A DNA stretch of 7,170 nt from an uncultured Opitutaceae bacterium (GCA_903885525.1 CAISJA010000242.1:1-7170), one strand, 5' to 3'. Shown: positions 1-6,159, counted from the first letter of the stretch. Notes: a model not told the origin generated them from the sequence alone. A program made the numbers and translations.

Positions 1-423
1 ACCTACGCCCGCGCGGTGGTCGACAACGCCAAGGCGCTCGCGCAGGAAATCCTCGCCGGAGGGCTGAAACTCGTCACCGGCGGCACCGACAACCACCTCA
101 TGCTCGTCGATCTGCGCTCCAAGCTGCCCGATCTCACCGGCAAGGTCGCGCAGGAGACCCTCGATCGCGCCAACATCACCTGCAACAAAAACACCGTGCC
201 CTTCGAGACCCGCTCCCCCTTCCAGGCCTCCGGCATCCGCCTCGGCTCCCCGGCCATGACCACCCGCGGCCTGGGCGAATCCGAGATGGAGCAGATCGCC
301 GGGCTCGTGGACGGCGTGCTCACCGCCATCGGCACGGAGCGCGAAGCCGCCGTCCTGGCTGCGACCAAGGAGCAGGTCCTCGCCCTCACCGCCCGCTTCC
401 CCCTGCCCTACAAGGCGGTCTGA
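1..423 (+). CDS. glyA: Serine hydroxymethyltransferase, C-terminal 140 residues (5' end outside window)
   Basis: GlyA is the cytoplasmic PLP enzyme that interconverts serine plus tetrahydrofolate with glycine plus 5,10-methylene-tetrahydrofolate, the main source of one-carbon units. The frame is open from base 1 and stops with TGA at 421-423. The visible part is the C-terminal domain and is highly typical: GGTDNHLMLVDLR near residues 21-33 of the fragment, then NITCNKNTVPFE, then SPFQASGIRLGSPAMTTRG, the family's conserved block near the C-terminus. The family is usually about 420 residues, so about two thirds of the gene, including the PLP-binding lysine, lies upstream. The fragment ends in PLPYKAV, a normal end for the family. 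The next gene on the same strand starts 199 bp later, and no clear intrinsic terminator separates them. Identification is certain to family level. Confidence 0.97.
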   Translation, partial: TYARAVVDNAKALAQEILAGGLKLVTGGTDNHLMLVDLRSKLPDLTGKVAQETLDRANITCNKNTVPFETRSPFQASGIRLGSPAMTTRGLGESEMEQIAGLVDGVLTAIGTEREAAVLAATKEQVLALTARFPLPYKAV

Positions 424-501
424 GTCCACTGGCGGATCGGCCGACGGGTTGAATCCAAGGTTTCTTTGGCCACAGGTTTCACGGATGGTAACGGCTCCAA
501 A

Positions 502-560
502 CCGGATTTTGCTTCGTGGGCATTCATATCCATCCCTTCGCAAACAACCGTGAAATCCGG
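502..560. repeat. Long-range inverted repeat in the glyA-channel intergenic region
   Basis: CCGGATTT at 502-509 is the exact reverse complement of AAATCCGG at 553-560, separated by 43 bases. TTTGC at 508-512 and GCAAA at 540-544 could add an inner helix if a bulge is tolerated. It lies 79 bp after the glyA stop and about 60 bp before the channel gene's ATG, in a locally less GC-rich stretch. It could be a leader RNA structure, part of a transcription end, or chance. No T-run follows, so it is not a standard intrinsic terminator. The rest of 424-622 contains no gene I can support. Confidence 0.3.
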
Positions 561-622
561 GGCGAAGAAGATTGTGGAGTTATCCACCCTGCCCGCTCGC
601 TCACTCCGTCTCAGACCTTTTC

Positions 623-1024
623 ATGAATACCCCCGTCAATCCGGCACCCCTTCCTCCCGCGGCCCGCGTGCTGCGTTTTGAGCACAGCAACGCCCCCCTG
701 GCCTCGCGTCGCCAGTATCACCGCCGCCTGCTCCGCAACGGATTTTCCGGTGCCTCCCTGCTCGCCGCCGGTCTCTTGTCCGGGATGGTGGGTTACCATT
801 GCTTCGAGCGCCTCGGCTGGCTCGATGCCTACCTCAATGCTGCGATGATCCTTTCCGGCATGGGCCCAGTGACGACGCCCGTGACCACCGGCGGCAAACT
901 CTTCGCCGGGGCCTATGCCATCTTCAGCGGCGTCGCCTTCCTCACCACCGTCGGCATCTTCCTCGCCCCCGTCGTCCATCGCTTCCTCCACCGGTTCCAC
1001 CTCGAGCAACGCAGAGAGGATTGA
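623..1024 (+). CDS. Small two-helix membrane protein resembling a potassium-channel pore with an altered filter
   Basis: The predicted protein has 133 residues. I chose ATG at 623; an in-frame TTG at 572 would add 17 residues with no recognisable features. The N-terminus (1-36) is Pro- then Arg-rich and likely cytoplasmic. A first hydrophobic helix spans about 40-60, a short amphipathic stretch about 67-77 matches a pore helix, a turn (SGMGPVTTP) lies at 78-86, and a second helix spans about 91-116, followed by a His/Arg-rich tail. This order, including the phrase VTTGGKLFAGAYAIFSG just before and into helix 2, copies the TM-pore-TM plan of Ion_trans_2 channels, where one normally sees TTVGYGD followed by T.xGrlFa..Yal.G. 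Here the TVGYG filter is replaced by SGMGPV, so potassium selectivity cannot be assumed. The family resemblance is by eye; conduction is unproven. No Shine-Dalgarno precedes the ATG. The gene converges on the Ig/NHL gene, with 27 bp between the stops. Confidence 0.82.
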   Translation: MNTPVNPAPLPPAARVLRFEHSNAPLASRRQYHRRLLRNGFSGASLLAAGLLSGMVGYHCFERLGWLDAYLNAAMILSGMGPVTTPVTTGGKLFAGAYAIFSGVAFLTTVGIFLAPVVHRFLHRFHLEQRRED

Positions 1025-1034
1025 TCGGTCAGGC

Positions 1035-1053
1035 GAGCTGCGATGCGCTGCTC
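1035..1053. terminator. Weak hairpin between convergent genes
   Basis: GAGCTGC at 1035-1041 can pair with GCTGCTC at 1047-1053 over a 5-base loop, with one T-T mismatch in seven pairs. It sits in the short gap between the channel stop and the stop of the minus-strand Ig/NHL gene, where a bidirectional terminator would be expected. No T-run flanks it on either side, so the call is tentative. Confidence 0.18.
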
Positions 1054-2404
1054 ACCCGTTGCAATCCAGCTTCCGCCGGAAGCGCAGCGCCGCGGCCGCG
1101 AGCAGGGCGAGGAGGAAACCGGGCTCGATCGCCCCGCCGCCTCCGCCGCCGCCACCGGACGAGGAGCCCGAGCCGCTGCTGCCGCCGGACGAACTCGAAC
1201 TGCCGGACGAACTCGAACTGCTGGAGGAGGACGAGCTGGAACTGCTGCCCGAACCGCTGCTGCTCCCGCTCGGGGTGCCCGGGGTTACGATCAGGGTGGT
1301 CGTGACACCGGCGAGGGTCACCTTGCGGATCGCCGCATTGCCCGCGTCGGCCACATAGAGGTTGCCGGCGCTGTCCCGGGTCAGCCCCGAGGGCAGGTTG
1401 AAGAGCGCGACACCGGAGTGGCCGTCGGTGGTGCCGCTCACCCCGGCCAGTCCCACCCAGATGGAGACCGCGCCGGCGGAGGTGATTTGGCGGATCGTCT
1501 GATTGCCGGTGTCGGCCACGTAGACGTTGCCGGCGCTGTCGGCCGCGATGCCGCCGGGCTGGCGGAAGAGCGCGGCGCTGCCGGTGCCATCGGCGGAGCC
1601 CTGCGTCCCGGCTGTGCCCGCGACCAGGACGGCGGTGGTGCCGGTGATTTTCTCGATGACGTTGGCCGAGTTGTCGCTGACCCAGAGGTTGCCCGAGGCA
1701 TCCACCGCCACGCCGACGGGGCCGGGGAGGACCACGGAGCCGACCGTGAGGGTGGCGGCCGTGCTGGTGACTGAGGCGGCCGAGTTGGTGGCGACGAAAC
1801 GGTACTGGTTGCCGCTGAGCGCCGACGTGGCGGTGGCGACGGTCAGCGTGGCGGTGGTGGCTCCGCCGTAGGGGGCGCTGTTGGTCAGGTCCGTCCAGGT
1901 GCCGCCGTTGTTGGCGGATACCTGCCACTGGTAGGCGGCGAGCGGGTTGCCGGTCGCCGAACCGGCGAAGCTCGCGCTCGAGCCGCTGGCCACGGTGACA
2001 TTTTGCGGCTGGCTGGTGATGCTCGGGGCGGAGGTCGCCGCGTTGACCGTCAGCGTCGCCGCATTCGAGGTCGCGCTGCCGGCGGAATTCGTCGCCACGC
2101 AGGCGTAGCTGCCCGCATCGGCGGCCTGCGTGCTGCTGATCGTGTAGCTGGCACTCGTCGCCCCGGAAATGTTTGCCCCGCCCTTCTGCCATTGGTCGGT
2201 GGGAGTCGGACTGCCGGACTGCCGGACTGCCGCGACCGTGAATGTGACTGAGGCGCCGGCCGTGACGGTTTGGCCCGTTGGCTGCGTGGTAAAGGAGGGA
2301 GCGACGCTGGAGGCAGGGAAAAATCCCCGGCGTAAATTTGTGAAAGAGACTTTGCCCAGCGGCCTGTTTCCTCCATCGTGGCTGCCCTTCCGCCTGTGTC
2401 CCAC
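1052..2404 (-). CDS. Ig-like and NHL-repeat surface protein with Ser/Gly-rich C-terminal anchor, probably 5'-truncated
   Basis: The frame gives up to 450 residues from a GTG at 2404. Recognisable sequence starts only near residue 34. An Ig-like domain spans about 35-120 (QPTGQTVTAGASVTF ... DAGSYACVATNSAGS) and a second about 127-221 (SQPQNVTVASGSSASF ... YRFVATNSA). Three NHL/beta-propeller units follow at about 228-375, each with a GxAxDxxGNxYVADxxNxxI pattern (GNLWVSDNSANVI, GNVYVADTGNQTI, GNLYVADAGNAAI). Residues about 380-416 are almost only Ser and Gly, then eight Gly (417-424), a hydrophobic helix at 427-440 and a basic tail (RFRRK). This end has the plan of GlyGly-CTERM-like sorting tails. 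Such proteins are exported and bind ligands or matrix, but no signal peptide exists here: the frame has a stop at 2441-2443 and residues 1-33 are basic and polar. The GTG start also overlaps the transporter gene. I read it as the 3' remnant of a larger gene; the exact start is unknown. Confidence 0.78.
   Translation of the reverse strand: MGHRRKGSHDGGNRPLGKVSFTNLRRGFFPASSVAPSFTTQPTGQTVTAGASVTFTVAAVRQSGSPTPTDQWQKGGANISGATSASYTISSTQAADAGSYACVATNSAGSATSNAATLTVNAATSAPSITSQPQNVTVASGSSASFAGSATGNPLAAYQWQVSANNGGTWTDLTNSAPYGGATTATLTVATATSALSGNQYRFVATNSAASVTSTAATLTVGSVVLPGPVGVAVDASGNLWVSDNSANVIEKITGTTAVLVAGTAGTQGSADGTGSAALFRQPGGIAADSAGNVYVADTGNQTIRQITSAGAVSIWVGLAGVSGTTDGHSGVALFNLPSGLTRDSAGNLYVADAGNAAIRKVTLAGVTTTLIVTPGTPSGSSSGSGSSSSSSSSSSSSSSGSSSSSGGSSGSGSSSGGGGGGGGAIEPGFLLALLAAAALRFRRKLDCNG
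1133..1267 (-). repeat. Low-complexity Ser/Gly-coding tract with an 18-bp tandem repeat
   Basis: This stretch encodes the Ser/Gly linker (about residues 380-424) of the minus-strand Ig/NHL protein. It includes two exact tandem copies of the 18-mer GCCGGACGAACTCGAACT (plus strand) at 1184-1201 and 1202-1219. Serine is spelled with several different codons (TCG, AGT, TCC, AGC), which suggests that the amino-acid composition is under selection and not only the product of DNA slippage. Confidence 0.75.
2208..2231. repeat. Perfect 8-bp tandem repeat, three copies, inside the first Ig domain
   Basis: GGACTGCC occurs three times head to tail at 2208-2215, 2216-2223 and 2224-2231. In the minus-strand protein it encodes the stretch VRQSGSP (about residues 60-66), where related Ig domains usually run straight from the beta strand into a GxPTPTYQW motif. 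The unit is not a multiple of three, so loss or gain of one copy would shift the frame of everything downstream in that gene. As it stands the frame is intact, because Ig sequence is recognisable on both sides. Confidence 0.85.
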
Positions 2405-3727
2405 TCCGCCGCCACCTCCCCTGCGCCTGTCAAACCGCTGTCACTCGGCGTCATTTTTCTGACGCTCTACATCGACCTGATCGGCTTCTCCATCATCTTC
2501 CCGCTCGGGCCCGACCTGATCGCCTACTACCTGAAACTCGACGGCCATTCGGGCGCGCTGGCGTGGATGCTGGCGCAGGCGGCGGCCGCGGCGCATTGGC
2601 TGGGGCATGACCAAGCCTTTGCCGCCGTGCTCTTCGGCGGTGTCCTGAGTTCCTTTTTCTCCATCCTGCAGTTCATTTTCGCCCCGTTCTGGGGCACCCT
2701 GTCCGACCGGCACGGCCGCCGCGGGGTGTTGCGCTGGACCGTCGCCGGCACCGCCCTCGGCTACCTGGTCTGGGTGTGCAGCGGCTCGTTCTGGCTCTTT
2801 CTCCTGTCGCGCCTCGTGAGCGGGGCCTTCAGCGGCAACCTTTCGGTCGCCACCGCGGCGGTCGCCGATGTCACAACCCGGCAGGAGCGGTCGCGGGCCA
2901 TGGGCATCGTCGGGGCGGCCTTCGGGCTTGGCCTCGTCACCGGCCCCATGCTCGGCGCCTTCACGGTCCACTTCGACCTCGCCCGCTCCTTTCCGGCGCT
3001 GGCGGCCTACGGCGTCAATCCGTTCTCCACCCCCGCGCTGATCGCCTGCGGTCTCTGCCTGGTCAACCTCGTCTGGATCACGGCCCGCTTCCAGGAGACC
3101 CTCACGGATGCAGCCCGGGCCGAAGCCCACCCGGTCCGCCTGCGCAACCCCGTGGCCGCCATCCTCGGCCTCACCAACGCCGACGTCCGCCGCGCCAACA
3201 TCGTGGCCTTCGTCTATTCCGTCGCCTTTGTCGCGATGGAGACCTCACTCACCTTCCTCGCGGCCGAGCGCTTCCAGTACACGGCCCGGCAGAACGGCTA
3301 CCTGCTCGGTTACCTCGGTCTCTGCTCCATCGTTGTGCAGGGCTGGCTCGTGCGCCGGCTGCTCAGGACGATGCCGGAGATCCGGGTGCTCGCCAGCGGA
3401 CTTGTCGCCTCCGCGGCCGGCCTGCTCGTGCTCGGCTTCGCCGCCCAGCCGTGGATGCTCTACGCCGGGCTCACGCTGCTCGCGCTCGGCAACGGCTTGG
3501 TCAACCCCTCCACCACCGGACTGATCTCACTCTACAGCAGCCCGGCGGAACAGGGACAGGTGCTCGGCATCTTCCGCTCGCTGGGCTCGCTCTCCCGCGC
3601 CATCACCCCGCTGCTCGCCGGGGCCGGCTTCTTCCTCTTCGGCGGCACCGCGGTGTTCGCGGCCGGCGCGGCCCTCTCCCTCGCGGCCTGGGGCCTGAGC
3701 ACGCGGCTGACCCCTCCGGTCAAATGA
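2378..3727 (+). CDS. MFS transporter, DHA1/TetA-like efflux family
   Basis: The 449-residue inner-membrane protein has the usual length and about twelve hydrophobic segments. Helix 1 carries the TetA-type signature LYIDLIGFSIIFPLGPDL (30-47). MFS motif A appears in the loop after helix 2 as GTLSDRHGRR (106-115, with Asp110), and a motif-C-like glycine pattern GLGLVTGPMLGAF spans 183-195. The C-terminal half has NGLVNPSTTGLISLYS followed by SPAEQGQVLGIFRSLGSL (388-405), very like the SPxEQGxxQG block of TetA proteins. Drug or metabolite export by proton antiport is the family expectation, but the substrate cannot be read; homology to TetA does not show tetracycline resistance. A long loop of about 35 residues follows helix 1. 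The start is GTG at 2378; GTG at 2396 is an alternative, and an in-frame stop at 2333 limits extension. No Shine-Dalgarno or clear promoter is seen. The 3' end overlaps the protease gene by ATGA. Confidence 0.93.
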   Translation: MAALPPVSHSAATSPAPVKPLSLGVIFLTLYIDLIGFSIIFPLGPDLIAYYLKLDGHSGALAWMLAQAAAAAHWLGHDQAFAAVLFGGVLSSFFSILQFIFAPFWGTLSDRHGRRGVLRWTVAGTALGYLVWVCSGSFWLFLLSRLVSGAFSGNLSVATAAVADVTTRQERSRAMGIVGAAFGLGLVTGPMLGAFTVHFDLARSFPALAAYGVNPFSTPALIACGLCLVNLVWITARFQETLTDAARAEAHPVRLRNPVAAILGLTNADVRRANIVAFVYSVAFVAMETSLTFLAAERFQYTARQNGYLLGYLGLCSIVVQGWLVRRLLRTMPEIRVLASGLVASAAGLLVLGFAAQPWMLYAGLTLLALGNGLVNPSTTGLISLYSSPAEQGQVLGIFRSLGSLSRAITPLLAGAGFFLFGGTAVFAAGAALSLAAWGLSTRLTPPVK

Positions 3728-4968
3728 GACCCGGCACGCAGGTTCCGCCGGCGCGGCCGCCGGGCTTCCGTCCGGCGGTTGCCGGCCTCCTGCTGCTGCT
3801 GGGCTGCGCCGTCCTGCTCTCCGCCCCGGGTTGCCTCGGCCCCAGCGGCACCCGCAGCCCCGGCCGGACCACCGTGCAGCCCAAGGCCGCCTTGCTGCCG
3901 GCGCGGATCGTCTCGAATTTTTTCCTGGTCGAGGCCAAGCAGGCCGACGGCCATACCTACCGCTTCCTGATCGACACCGGTTCCCGCGCAACCTTGGTTT
4001 CCGCGGCGCTCGCGCACTCGCTGCGGACGAAGGATAAGGCGGGCTCGCCCGGCATGGTCCGCCTCAGCGGCGCGATGGCCGACGAGCTGGAGCTGGAGGC
4101 GGCCACCCTGAAATCCCTGCGCCTGGGCGACGCCACTTTCGAACAGGTCTCCGTCCTGATCTACGACTTCACCGAATTTTCCGGGCAGCTCGGCCTGCCG
4201 CTGGACGGGGTGATCGGTTTCCCCATCTTCCGCGACACGGTGCTGACCCTCGATTACCCCGGCGCCCGGTTGATGCTGGCTCCGCCTGGTGCCGAGGCCG
4301 GCCGGCCCGCCCCGGTGCCGGGCACCACCACCGTCGCCTGCAACAACGAGGACAGTTCCCCGCTCATCCCGGTGCAGCTGGGCAACGAGTCGTTCATCGC
4401 CCTGCTCGACTCGGGCAGCGACGGCGGCCTCAGCCTCAATCCCACCGGCCTGCATCCACGCTTTGCCAGCGGCCCGCGCGCGGGCGTGATGGTCAGCTCG
4501 CTCGGGGGCGACCACCAGCAGCGGGTCGGCCGACTCAGCCAGGACCTCCTCGTCGGCAGTATCAGGCTGGAACAGCCGGTCACCGACCTCACCGACCAGC
4601 TGTCGTCGCTGGGCGGCGAATTCCTGAAGCATTTCACCGTCACCTTCGACCAGCGCAATAGCCGGGTGACCTTCCGCCGCGGCGACGGTGCCCCGGTGCG
4701 CATGGCCTCCCGCCGCAATACCGGACTCTCCTTCAGTCGCACGCCGGTGTACTGGCGCGTGCTGGCCGTCGTGCCCGATACGCCGGCCGCCCGGACCCCC
4801 GTGCAGACCGGCGACCTCTGCGTCCGCATCAACGGCGAGCCGGTGGAAAAATGGGGGGCCGAGCGCTACGCCGCCCTGCTGCGCACGGCGCCAGAGATCA
4901 CCTACACCTTTCTTCAGGGCCCGAAGGAAACCGAACTCAAGGTGCCGGTCATCGACCTGGTGCCGTAG
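3724..4968 (+). CDS. Exported two-lobed retropepsin-like aspartic protease with C-terminal PDZ domain
   Basis: The product has 414 residues. The ATG at 3724 overlaps the transporter stop (ATGA); the frame is open further upstream, but this start puts a signal peptide at the N-terminus (hydrophobic core about 18-33). Two cysteines could be lipidated: Cys28 in LLLGC inside the core, or Cys37 in SAPGC at its end, so a lipoprotein is plausible but not certain. Lobe 1 (about 65-187) has the catalytic FLIDTG (Asp84) and the later DGVIGFPIFRD motif. Lobe 2 (about 213-318) has ALLDSGSDGG (Asp229) and GGEFLKHFTVTFD. A PDZ domain spans about 333-405, with GLSF as carboxylate-binding loop and TGDLCVRINGEPV. 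Retropepsins need two active-site aspartates, normally by dimerisation; both are present in one chain here. It probably cleaves or binds proteins in the periplasm or outer envelope, with PDZ recognising C-termini. The substrate is unknown. Stop-to-start spacing to the epimerase gene is 90 bp. Confidence 0.9.
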   Translation: MRPGTQVPPARPPGFRPAVAGLLLLLGCAVLLSAPGCLGPSGTRSPGRTTVQPKAALLPARIVSNFFLVEAKQADGHTYRFLIDTGSRATLVSAALAHSLRTKDKAGSPGMVRLSGAMADELELEAATLKSLRLGDATFEQVSVLIYDFTEFSGQLGLPLDGVIGFPIFRDTVLTLDYPGARLMLAPPGAEAGRPAPVPGTTTVACNNEDSSPLIPVQLGNESFIALLDSGSDGGLSLNPTGLHPRFASGPRAGVMVSSLGGDHQQRVGRLSQDLLVGSIRLEQPVTDLTDQLSSLGGEFLKHFTVTFDQRNSRVTFRRGDGAPVRMASRRNTGLSFSRTPVYWRVLAVVPDTPAARTPVQTGDLCVRINGEPVEKWGAERYAALLRTAPEITYTFLQGPKETELKVPVIDLVP

Positions 4969-4992
4969 CGCCACCGCCGCGACCCCGCCGCC

Positions 4993-5008
4993 GCCGGGCC
5001 GGCTTTTT
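4993..5008 (+). terminator. Possible short intrinsic terminator after the protease gene
   Basis: GCCG (4993-4996) and CGGC (5000-5003) form a 4-bp G/C hairpin with a 3-base loop, followed directly by five T. The T-run position fits an intrinsic terminator 25 bp after the protease stop, but the stem is very short and the surroundings are G/C-rich enough for chance pairing. If real, it would separate the MFS-protease pair from the epimerase gene. Confidence 0.28.
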
Positions 5009-5058
5009 CGGTTCGCCGTGCAGGATTTTCCCTCTAGGAGTGGTTTTTTCCGGCTCCC

Positions 5059-6087
5059 ATGCTCCTCCGCTTCCGTCCCTACACCCTCGAACTCCGGCAC
5101 GCCTTCACCCTCGCCACCAGCTCGCGCACGACCACGCCGGACATGCTGGTGGAGGTGGAGGCCGACGGCCTCATCGGCTACGGCGAGGCGGCGATGCCGC
5201 CCTACCTCGGCGAATCCCCCGGGACCGCCGCCGCCTTTCTGCGCCAGGTGGATCTGACCGGGTGCCCCACCCCGGCCACCTTGCCCGCCCTGCTGCGCGC
5301 CATCGACGCCCTCGCCCCCGGCCACCCGGCCGCGAAGGCCGCCATCGACATCGCCCTGCACGACTGGATGGGCAAAAAGCTCGGCGTCGCCCTTCACCGC
5401 CTTTGGGACCTCGATCCGGCGAAAACTCCTGTTACCTCCTTCACCATCGGCATCGATGCCCCGGATGTTGTCCGCCAGAAGACACACGAGGCCGCGCCCT
5501 ATCGGATCCTCAAGGTGAAACTGGGCCGGAGCCCCAGCCTCGACCGCCAGCTGATCGGGTCCATCCGCTCCGTCACCGACAAACCCATCACCGTCGACGC
5601 CAACCAAGGCTGGCTCGACCGCGAGGACGCACTGCGCCTGACCGAATGGCTGGCCGGCCAGGGCGTGGTCTTCGTGGAGCAGCCCATGCCGAAGGACCGG
5701 CCCGACGACACCGCCTGGCTGCGCGCCCGCAGCCCCCTGCCGCTCATCGCCGACGAAAGCTGCCAGCGCCTCGCCGACATCCCGCGGCTGCGCGGCGTGT
5801 TCGACGGCATCAACATCAAGCTCATGAAATGCACCGGCCTGCATGAGGCCCGGGAGATGATCGCCCTCGCCCGCTCGCTCGGGCTCAAGGTGATGCTCGG
5901 GTGCATGACGGAAACCTCCTGCGCCATCTCCGCCGCCGCCCAGCTCTCGCCCCTCGTCGATTGGGCCGACCTCGACGGCGCCCTGCTCATCGCCAACGAC
6001 CCCTTCGAAGGCGCCACCGTCGTCGACGGCCGGATCGTGCTGCCCGACCGTCCCGGCATCGGCGTCCAGCCGCGCCCCGCCGCCTAG
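5059..6087 (+). CDS. Dipeptide epimerase (L-Ala-D/L-Glu epimerase-like, enolase superfamily)
   Basis: This 342-residue cytoplasmic enzyme belongs to the muconate-lactonising subgroup of the enolase superfamily. Residues about 1-120 form the capping domain, with the specificity loops around 18-28 and 46-53 (MPPYLGES). The barrel supplies KVK (Lys152 and catalytic Lys154), metal ligands Asp180 (VDAN), Glu207 (VEQP) and Asp232 (ADES), and the opposite catalytic Lys254 (INIK). Spacing between these matches known L-Ala-D/L-Glu epimerases. GCMTETS (281-287) and DLD at 304-306 are important: the DxD motif grips the dipeptide's amino group and marks dipeptide epimerases against other subgroup members. 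Ala-Glu enzymes convert L-Ala-D-Glu from murein into L-Ala-L-Glu for breakdown, but relatives act on other dipeptides, so the exact substrate is open. The ATG at 5059 gives the expected N-terminus. AGGAG at 5036-5040 is 18 bases upstream, too far for a normal ribosome site. Confidence 0.93.
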   Translation: MLLRFRPYTLELRHAFTLATSSRTTTPDMLVEVEADGLIGYGEAAMPPYLGESPGTAAAFLRQVDLTGCPTPATLPALLRAIDALAPGHPAAKAAIDIALHDWMGKKLGVALHRLWDLDPAKTPVTSFTIGIDAPDVVRQKTHEAAPYRILKVKLGRSPSLDRQLIGSIRSVTDKPITVDANQGWLDREDALRLTEWLAGQGVVFVEQPMPKDRPDDTAWLRARSPLPLIADESCQRLADIPRLRGVFDGINIKLMKCTGLHEAREMIALARSLGLKVMLGCMTETSCAISAAAQLSPLVDWADLDGALLIANDPFEGATVVDGRIVLPDRPGIGVQPRPAA

Positions 6088-6159
6088 CGTAACCGCCCAA
6101 CCCCGTCGCCACCCCGCGCCGGCCGCCCCCCGGCAACACCGGCCGAAGCCCGGGCAACA

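Noticed and set aside
580..588. TTATCCACC, one mismatch from the DnaA box TTATCCACA
   Set aside because: Only one good copy; no cluster of boxes, no A/T-rich unwinding region and no replication gene nearby, so an origin is not supported.
572..622. TTG start extending the channel-like protein by 17 residues
   Set aside because: The ATG at 623 is a stronger start, the extension has no family-like sequence, and no Shine-Dalgarno favours TTG.
915..1358. Plus-strand frame with an acidic Leu/Glu repeat (DELELPDELELL)
   Set aside because: It is the reverse-strand reading of the Ser/Gly tract and begins inside the channel gene; the repetition is explained by the serine codons opposite.
1029..2192. 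387-codon minus-strand frame overlapping the Ig/NHL gene
   Set aside because: Shifted reading of the Ig/NHL gene; its translation is full of Arg, His and Gln and has no domain, while the other frame gives clear Ig and NHL motifs.
2291..2300. AAAGGAGGGA, a near-perfect Shine-Dalgarno on the plus strand
   Set aside because: It lies 78 bases before the transporter start, has no in-frame start in reach (a stop at 2333 closes the transporter frame), and is explained by Pro-Ser-Phe-Thr codons of the minus-strand Ig domain.
2776..3723. Open frame extending the aspartic protease 316 codons upstream
   Set aside because: It overlaps the MFS gene out of frame, its translation is Arg/Pro/His-rich without domains, and the signal peptide right after ATG 3724 shows the true start.
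2378..3727. Tetracycline resistance gene tetA
   Set aside because: Several TetA-family signatures are present, but these are shared with many uncharacterised DHA1 transporters, so resistance cannot be claimed.
3532..5844. 770-codon open frame on the minus strand
   Set aside because: It is opposite three well-supported plus-strand genes and its translation is rich in Arg, Gly, His and Asp without any domain; it is the usual antisense shadow of G/C-rich coding DNA.
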